In this document: positions 6,783 through 10,856 of the stretch, in pieces
How positions within the stretch are numbered: the stretch's first letter is position 1
How the letters are laid out: each line of letters opens with the position of its first letter
Program-made: the position numbers and the translations under genes
NCBI GenBank assembly: GCA_021799935.1
Contig: JAJYZM010000014.1
Span: 1-10,856 of the forward strand
DNA: 10,856 nucleotides
Direction of reading: 5' to 3'
Source of the DNA: a bacterium
GTDB lineage: Bacteria > SZUA-79 > Acidulodesulfobacterales > Acidulodesulfobacteraceae
Notes under the pieces: generated by a model
Seen by the model: the letters and a program-made list of their open reading frames with translations, nothing else
Told to the model about the DNA's origin: nothing
The model's database searches: none

Positions 6783-7851
6783 GAACAATAAAGCAGACTT
6801 TCAAAAAAAAATTTTTGTTGACAGGTTTTTAAATAGTAATACTGAGAAATATATTTTAGGGATAAATGAAAACGCAAAAAGATTATCGAAATTTATTAAT
6901 TTAACTGGTTATATAGATAATTTTACTAATGAATCGAATTGGAATAATAAACCTGTTTTTAAAAGTTATCAAATTTTAAATAAAAATGCAATTATTGTTT
7001 CCTGTTCGTTGGCAATTTACCCAATAAGCGCAATAAATTCCCTTATTAACTCTGGTTTTAAAAATATTTCAACAGTTTTAGATATTGCAAAGTATTCTGA
7101 TGTAGGTTTTAAAGTTATGTTCATGAGTGATGCGAAGAAAGATTTGGAAGATAATTTTAGTAAATATGAAAAAATATATAATTTAATGAAAGACGCCGAA
7201 TCAAAAAAAATATTTAAAAATTTATTGAATTTTAGGATGAATTTTGATTTTCAATATATGAAAAATTTTAAGGTAAATCAAAAAGACCAGTATTTTGAAA
7301 ATTTTTTAACATTACAAGGCAAGAATGAGGAAGTGTTTGTTGATGCCGGTGGATTTGATGGGCTGACCACGGTAGAATTTATTAAACGTTATCCTGACTA
7401 CAAAGAGATATATATTTTTGAACCATCTGAAAAAAATTTAGAATTGGCAAAAGAAAATCTCAAAGGATTCAAAAATATTAATTTTATGGACAAAGGTTTG
7501 TCAAATAAAAAAAATATTTTAAAATTTAATCCAGAATCAGGCTCGGCAAGCGGGATATCAGATAATGGAACAGCGGCTATAGAAGTTGATTTATTGGACA
7601 GCATAGTAAATGAAAAAGTTTCGTTTATAAAGATGGATATTGAGGGAGGAGAGTGCATGGCGATTGAAGGTATGAAAAACCATATTTTAAATGACTATCC
7701 TAAAATGGCAATAAGTGTATATCATAAAGTCAATGATTTATGGAAAATACCAGAACAAATTTTTACTATTAGAGATGATTACAATATTTATATAAGACAT
7801 TACACTGAAGGCACTGATGAAACAGTTATGTTTTTTATGCCAAAAATATAG
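6757..7851 (+). CDS. FkbM family methyltransferase with extra N-terminal domain
   Basis: S-adenosylmethionine-dependent methyltransferase, likely O-methylating a sugar hydroxyl. The catalytic domain lies at about 185-364: SAM-binding loop FVDAGGFDG (194-202), acidic loop IFEPSEKN (220-227), and the FkbM hallmark IKMDIEGGE (291-299). The first ~180 residues are extra. They include a strand-helix stretch YILGINENAKRL (32-43), then GYIDN (51-55), which resembles a small Rossmann-like domain seen at the front of some FkbM proteins. The start is uncertain. ATG 6757 overlaps the oxidoreductase by 26 bp without a clear ribosome-binding site, while TTG 6769 has GGAG 6 nt upstream and would give a protein four residues shorter. 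Composition is strongly AT-rich, like the following genes. The acceptor is unknown; a sugar made by the neighbouring enzymes is the simplest guess. Confidence 0.88.
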   Translation: MELKLQIFKNNKADFQKKIFVDRFLNSNTEKYILGINENAKRLSKFINLTGYIDNFTNESNWNNKPVFKSYQILNKNAIIVSCSLAIYPISAINSLINSGFKNISTVLDIAKYSDVGFKVMFMSDAKKDLEDNFSKYEKIYNLMKDAESKKIFKNLLNFRMNFDFQYMKNFKVNQKDQYFENFLTLQGKNEEVFVDAGGFDGLTTVEFIKRYPDYKEIYIFEPSEKNLELAKENLKGFKNINFMDKGLSNKKNILKFNPESGSASGISDNGTAAIEVDLLDSIVNEKVSFIKMDIEGGECMAIEGMKNHILNDYPKMAISVYHKVNDLWKIPEQIFTIRDDYNIYIRHYTEGTDETVMFFMPKI

Positions 7852-7890
7852 AGTATTTATATAAAAAATTATTTTTAATTTTATAAGATT

Positions 7891-9051
7891 ATGTCCAAGA
7901 ATATTTTGTTAATAGATACAAATTTTTCCTCTAAGCCAATTTATGATAATTTAATCACCATGGGGTATAATGTTTATGTAGTTGGTGGAAATAAAGATGA
8001 CTTTCTGGCAAAAACTGTAGATAATTATCTAAATTTTGATTACTCAAATCTAAATATAATTCTAAAAATTATTAAAGAATATAAAATTGGATTAGTTTTG
8101 CCTGGTTGTAATGATTTTTCATATTATGTTTGTTCTAAAGTCAATGAAATTTTTTTTAAACAGAGAACAATAGACAGTATTGAGAATTTTACAAATTTAA
8201 ATAATAAAGCATGTTTTAAATCAATAGCCAAAGATATAGGATTGCCTATCCCTTTAATATATGATAATATCAATGGAATTAATAAATTCCCAATTATTGT
8301 AAAACCGGTAGATTCATTTAGCGGTAAAGGCAATATTATAGTTAAAAATAAAGAAGAATTAAAAACTTCTATAAATTATGCAGAGTCGTATTCAAAATCA
8401 AAAAAAATTATTATTGAAGATTACATACAAGGTCAGTTATTTAGCTACTCATCATTTATATATGACGATAAAATTTTAATAGATTTTATCGTTCAAGAAG
8501 ATTGCATTGCAAATAAATTTGCAGTTGATACAAGTAAGGTAATTTTTAATTTCCCCAAAAAAATTCTTATAAAATTAAGGCAAGAAATCTTAATTTTATA
8601 TAAAAAGCTATCATTGACAAATGGACTAATACATGTTCAGTTTATTATAGACAATAATGAGGATTATTGGTTAATTGAAATAACCAGGAGGTGTCCCGGC
8701 GATCTTTATAGCAATTTAATATATTACTCAACTGGATTTAATTATGCCAAATATTATATAGAGCCTTTTTTGGGTATAAATAGCTCGCTAAATTTTAATT
8801 TAGTAAGAAAATTTATCATTAGACACACTATTACGTCTGAAAAATCCGGAAGATTTATTGAACTTAGTTTTAATCATCCAATTAATATGAAAAGTTTTTT
8901 GACCTTATCAAAGTCTGGAGACTTTATTAATGAGGCACCTCAAAGTCGTATAGGGTTGATTTTTATCGATGCAAAAGGTAAAAAAGAATTTGATTTTATT
9001 TATAATTCACTTTTAGGCAGAGAGTTATATGATATAAAATTACAGTATTAA
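7891..9051 (+). CDS. ATP-grasp domain ligase
   Basis: Predicted carboxylate-amine (or carboxylate-thiol) ligase that activates a carboxylate as acyl phosphate with ATP and joins it to a nucleophile. The 386 aa follow the ATP-grasp order: an N-terminal pre-ATP domain (1-100, with LVLPGCNDFSYY at 68-79), the first nucleotide-binding lysine and flexible loop in IIVKPVDSFSGKGN (135-148), the hinge IIIEDYIQGQLFSY (173-186), and the metal/phosphate site in VQFIIDNN (249-256) and WLIEITRRCPGD (260-271), with Glu263 and Arg266/Arg267. The C-terminal ~100 residues lack a motif I know. No Shine-Dalgarno is evident before ATG 7891, 39 bp after the methyltransferase. In this neighbourhood it could couple an amino or hydroxy acid to the amine made by the aminotransferase; biosynthesis of a small donor acid is the alternative. 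Confidence 0.88.
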   Translation: MSKNILLIDTNFSSKPIYDNLITMGYNVYVVGGNKDDFLAKTVDNYLNFDYSNLNIILKIIKEYKIGLVLPGCNDFSYYVCSKVNEIFFKQRTIDSIENFTNLNNKACFKSIAKDIGLPIPLIYDNINGINKFPIIVKPVDSFSGKGNIIVKNKEELKTSINYAESYSKSKKIIIEDYIQGQLFSYSSFIYDDKILIDFIVQEDCIANKFAVDTSKVIFNFPKKILIKLRQEILILYKKLSLTNGLIHVQFIIDNNEDYWLIEITRRCPGDLYSNLIYYSTGFNYAKYYIEPFLGINSSLNFNLVRKFIIRHTITSEKSGRFIELSFNHPINMKSFLTLSKSGDFINEAPQSRIGLIFIDAKGKKEFDFIYNSLLGRELYDIKLQY

Positions 9052-9200
9052 TCATGCATGTTTTAGATGATTCCAAAAAAATAGCTAATTTTTGGCAATG
9101 AATAATTATTGTTTTTTGTATTCCTCTTATAATTATATTTTATAATAAATCGAGGGTGGCTTTCAAGTTTATAACGGTTATTATGGTATGGAATAATAAA
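9052..9200. other. Spacer with AT-rich hairpin before the last glycosyltransferase
   Basis: CCAAAAA (9073-9079) and TTTTTGG (9089-9095) form a 7-bp stem around a 9-nt loop containing TAGCTA. A run of six T (9112-9117) follows 16 nt later. The stem is almost all A-T, so termination activity would be weak. The frame of the downstream gene stays open from 9102 and reads as hydrophobic residues (IIIVFCIPLIIIF), but no start codon lies before GTG 9156. I see no gene here. Confidence 0.35.
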
Positions 9201-10259
9201 ATGAATGAATATAAAAAATTGAAAGAAAAATATTTAAAATCTATTGATAAAGGAACTCGCAATTTAATTATTTTCTTTTTTCCCGAATCAAACGCGATAA
9301 CCGGCGGAATGTTTAGTATTTTGAATTTAGCAAAGGTTTCAAGGCAATTAATGAAAGAAAAAAATTATTTTGTACAAACATGTTATTATCCGCATAGTAG
9401 TTGCGCAGACTTACTATACAATTGGTATAAAAATGAAGAAAAAATAATAAATTTTAATGAAGTGATAGAATATTTTAAGGATGTGGAAAATCTTATAATT
9501 CATATCCCTGAATATATTTCTAATAATATATTCAGGGGTCTTGATAAAAAACAGTTTGATTATTTAAAAAACATCAAAAATTTACAATTTAATATAATGA
9601 ATCAAAATATTAGATTAATGCCTAGGCCAAAAGAATTGAATTACTTAAAATATTTTACTACAAATATAACGCAAACGACAGCTCACCATAAATATTCAAC
9701 TCAAGAAGTTTGTGACATATGGGGATACCCGCTTTATTTTATTCCAGCTATTATGGAAGTAAATTACCTTAAGGAATCTTATCAAAATAAGGAAAATTTA
9801 ATATGTTATTCAAATGATTATGAGCCGTTAAAAGAAAAAATATTAGACAAATTAAGTAAAAAATATAATAAATTTATGTTCCGAGAAATAAATAATATAA
9901 CATATGAGGAGTATAAAAAATTAATTTCTAAGGCGAAATATTGCATATCATTTGGAGAGGGTTTTGACGGATATTTTTCAGAACCTATAATGTCAGGCGG
10001 ACTATCTTTTTCAGTTTATAATGAAGATTTTTTTCCATCAGATTTATTTAGGAAATTTAAAAATGTATATATATCTTACGAACAAATGTTAAATAAAATT
10101 TGTGAAGATATAGAATATTTTGAAAACAATTCTTATGAATATATTAAGTTAAGTGAAACAATTAATAAAGAAATTAAAAAACTATACAGTTGGGACGAAT
10201 TTACAATTAATGTCGATAAATTTTATAAAAAAGAGTATACATTTTCCTCTAACCCTTAA
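9201..10259 (+). CDS. GT-B glycosyltransferase with EX7E motif
   Basis: Probable retaining nucleotide-sugar glycosyltransferase. Counting from ATG 9201 (352 aa), the N-terminal half has a hydrophobic strand followed by a Gly-rich turn, LIIFFFPESNAITGG (23-36), then a helix, as at the acceptor side of GT-B enzymes. The C-terminal half has LICYSNDYEP (200-209) and the decisive segment SFGEGFDGYFSEPIMSGG (250-267), in which Glu253 and Glu261 are separated by seven residues, the EX7E pattern of GT4-like retaining enzymes. No membrane anchor or signal peptide is seen. The start is open to choice: GTG 9156 and ATG 9183 are in frame upstream, none with a good ribosome-binding site. I prefer 9201 because a weak GGA lies 8 nt before it and the residues before it look non-native. 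As last gene of the cassette it likely transfers the sugar made upstream. Confidence 0.8.
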   Translation: MNEYKKLKEKYLKSIDKGTRNLIIFFFPESNAITGGMFSILNLAKVSRQLMKEKNYFVQTCYYPHSSCADLLYNWYKNEEKIINFNEVIEYFKDVENLIIHIPEYISNNIFRGLDKKQFDYLKNIKNLQFNIMNQNIRLMPRPKELNYLKYFTTNITQTTAHHKYSTQEVCDIWGYPLYFIPAIMEVNYLKESYQNKENLICYSNDYEPLKEKILDKLSKKYNKFMFREINNITYEEYKKLISKAKYCISFGEGFDGYFSEPIMSGGLSFSVYNEDFFPSDLFRKFKNVYISYEQMLNKICEDIEYFENNSYEYIKLSETINKEIKKLYSWDEFTINVDKFYKKEYTFSSNP

Positions 10260-10276
10260 ATCCCGTTATTTTATAT

Positions 10277-10764
10277 CTATGTCGGCGTTTCAACCTTCAT
10301 GCATTCGTAAAACTGTTTTTGCCTACTAGTAATCTCTCCTAAGTGATGCCGTTTTCCCGGCTCTTGGAAATATTCTATTATATCCAGCTCGTCAAGCATC
10401 TCCTGCATGGTGTAGTCTTTAAAAAGATTGTTGTCGTCCATAGCCTTTTTTATATACGAAAGATATATAAGAGCGATGAACTGGACAAAGAGCTTACCTT
10501 CCATGTTTTCTTCGGAAGCAACGGACATTCTGCGCATATTGAGTCTTTCTTTGAGATTGCCGAACGCTTTTTCTATAACGTCTTTAGTGCGGTATGTTTT
10601 AAGCGCTAAGACGGGGTCTTTTATTCCGTTAGACATAAGTACAAAGAATCCGCAGTTCTTCTCGGCCTGGACTATCGCATCCTGTTTAGGTACAAACTTG
10701 CCTCTATTTTCTTCATAGTATTTTAAATAAAGCCTTTCGTGTTCGGGCTTGTAAATTCCGGTCG
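10277..10764 (-). pseudogene. IS1634/IS4-like transposase, C-terminal remnant
   Basis: This is the C-terminal part of a DDE transposase. Reading the - strand from about 10764 down to TAG at 10277-10279 gives about 160 codons of continuous homology-like sequence. It begins GIYKPEHERLYLKYYEENRGK and runs through FFVLMSNGIKDPVLAL, YRTKDVIEKAFGNLKERL and a Leu/Ile-rich helical end. The YRTKDVIEKAFGNLK segment fits the Y(2)R(3)E(6)K signature of IS4-group enzymes with Lys in place of Arg, and its Glu is the third catalytic acid. The ATG at 10636 is internal, not the true start. Family members are several hundred residues long, so the N-terminal half with both catalytic Asp residues is missing, cut where the adjacent element begins. 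Hence it is inactive by itself. The IS outer end should lie between 10260 and 10277 but I cannot define its inverted repeat. Confidence 0.85.
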
Positions 10765-10856
10765 TGACTGGACACCCATTCCGTTTTTAACTGGACACCC
10801 ATTCCGGAAATTACTGGACACCGCAATTCAGTAAAAATGTTCCGCTATTTTAGGAA
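10765..10856. mobile_element. IS21-family-like element end, continuing past the window
   Basis: The stretch starts with TG, then ACTGGACACCCATTCCG at 10767-10783, repeats the same 17 bp exactly at 10790-10806, and has a third partial copy (ACTGGACACC) at 10813-10822. Multiple spaced copies of a TGGACA-containing repeat just inside a TG terminus are characteristic of IS21-family ends, where they bind the IstA transposase. The element begins precisely where the reading frame of the neighbouring transposase loses its similarity. No istA or istB coding sequence is reached before the window ends, and I cannot tell left from right end. Confidence 0.7.
10767..10822 (+). repeat. Three ACTGGACACC repeats with exact 23-bp period
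   Basis: Copies begin at 10767, 10790 and 10813. The first two are identical over 17 bp (ACTGGACACCCATTCCG); the third keeps only the first 10 bp before diverging. The 23-bp step is about two helical turns, so the sites present the same DNA face, as expected for cooperative transposase binding. Confidence 0.85.

Noticed and set aside
9073..9117. Rho-independent terminator after the ATP-grasp gene
   Set aside because: The stem is only 7 bp and mostly A-T, and the T-run is separated from it by 16 nt. It is recorded only as a hairpin in the spacer.
10343..10718. Two + strand open frames of 88 and 96 codons
   Set aside because: Both lie antisense to the transposase remnant, whose - strand frame has recognisable IS4-group motifs; neither reads like a protein.
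10765..10856. CRISPR-like array because of regularly spaced repeats
   Set aside because: Repeats are short, the gaps are only 6 bp, and the third copy decays. They sit at a TG terminus next to a disrupted transposase, which fits an IS21-type end.

Overview
The window is a surface-glycan (polysaccharide or flagellin-glycosylation type) accessory region of an AT-rich bacterium. A family 9 (heptosyltransferase-like) glycosyltransferase points to a Gram-negative host. A GC-palindrome of the widespread 'CATTCCCGC...GCGGG' type suggests, weakly, a Desulfobacterota or similar lineage. No rRNA, tRNA or other taxonomic marker is present, so the lineage is only a guess. All coding genes run on the + strand except the transposase remnant at the right edge.

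Region A (about 1-4251, roughly 40% GC by eye) is a tightly packed operon: a small hypothetical protein, a 576-aa GT9 glycosyltransferase with a long C-terminal extension, a 213-aa orphan protein, a sulfotransferase, and an adenylylsulfate (APS) kinase. The GT9/orphan and orphan/sulfotransferase junctions are 4-bp ATGA overlaps. The last two genes form a logical pair: APS kinase makes PAPS, the sulfuryl donor of sulfotransferases. The operon therefore looks able to transfer a sugar and sulfate an acceptor. A palindromic repeat sits exactly on the sulfotransferase/kinase junction. It supplies the sulfotransferase stop codon and probably the ribosome-binding sequence of the kinase.

A 272-bp non-coding gap (4252-4523) separates this from region B (4524-10259, roughly 30% GC). 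Region B is a cassette of a DegT-type sugar aminotransferase, a Gfo/Idh/MocA oxidoreductase, an FkbM-type methyltransferase with an extra N-terminal domain, an ATP-grasp ligase, and a GT-B glycosyltransferase carrying an EX7E motif. The composition shift, loose spacing and weak ribosome-binding sites suggest separate acquisition. Read together, the genes suggest making an amino-deoxy sugar, decorating it (O-methylation, and amide formation by the ATP-grasp enzyme), and transferring it. The aminotransferase active-site motif resembles the C4-aminating type (VioA/PseC/ArnB) rather than the C3 type. No nucleotide-sugar dehydratase, flippase or polymerase lies in the window.

Region C (about 10277-10856) is mobile-element debris. 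The C-terminal part of an IS1634/IS4-like transposase (- strand) has lost its N-terminus where a second element begins. That element is marked by three ACTGGACACC repeats spaced exactly 23 bp apart, the layout of an IS21-family end. The insertion sequences cap the glycan cassette on its right side.

The most promising biology is (i) the sulfotransferase plus PAPS-supply pair linked to a glycosyltransferase and an unrecognised protein, and (ii) the aminotransferase/oxidoreductase/methyltransferase/ATP-grasp set, which may specify an unusual N-acylated or aminoacylated, O-methylated sugar.
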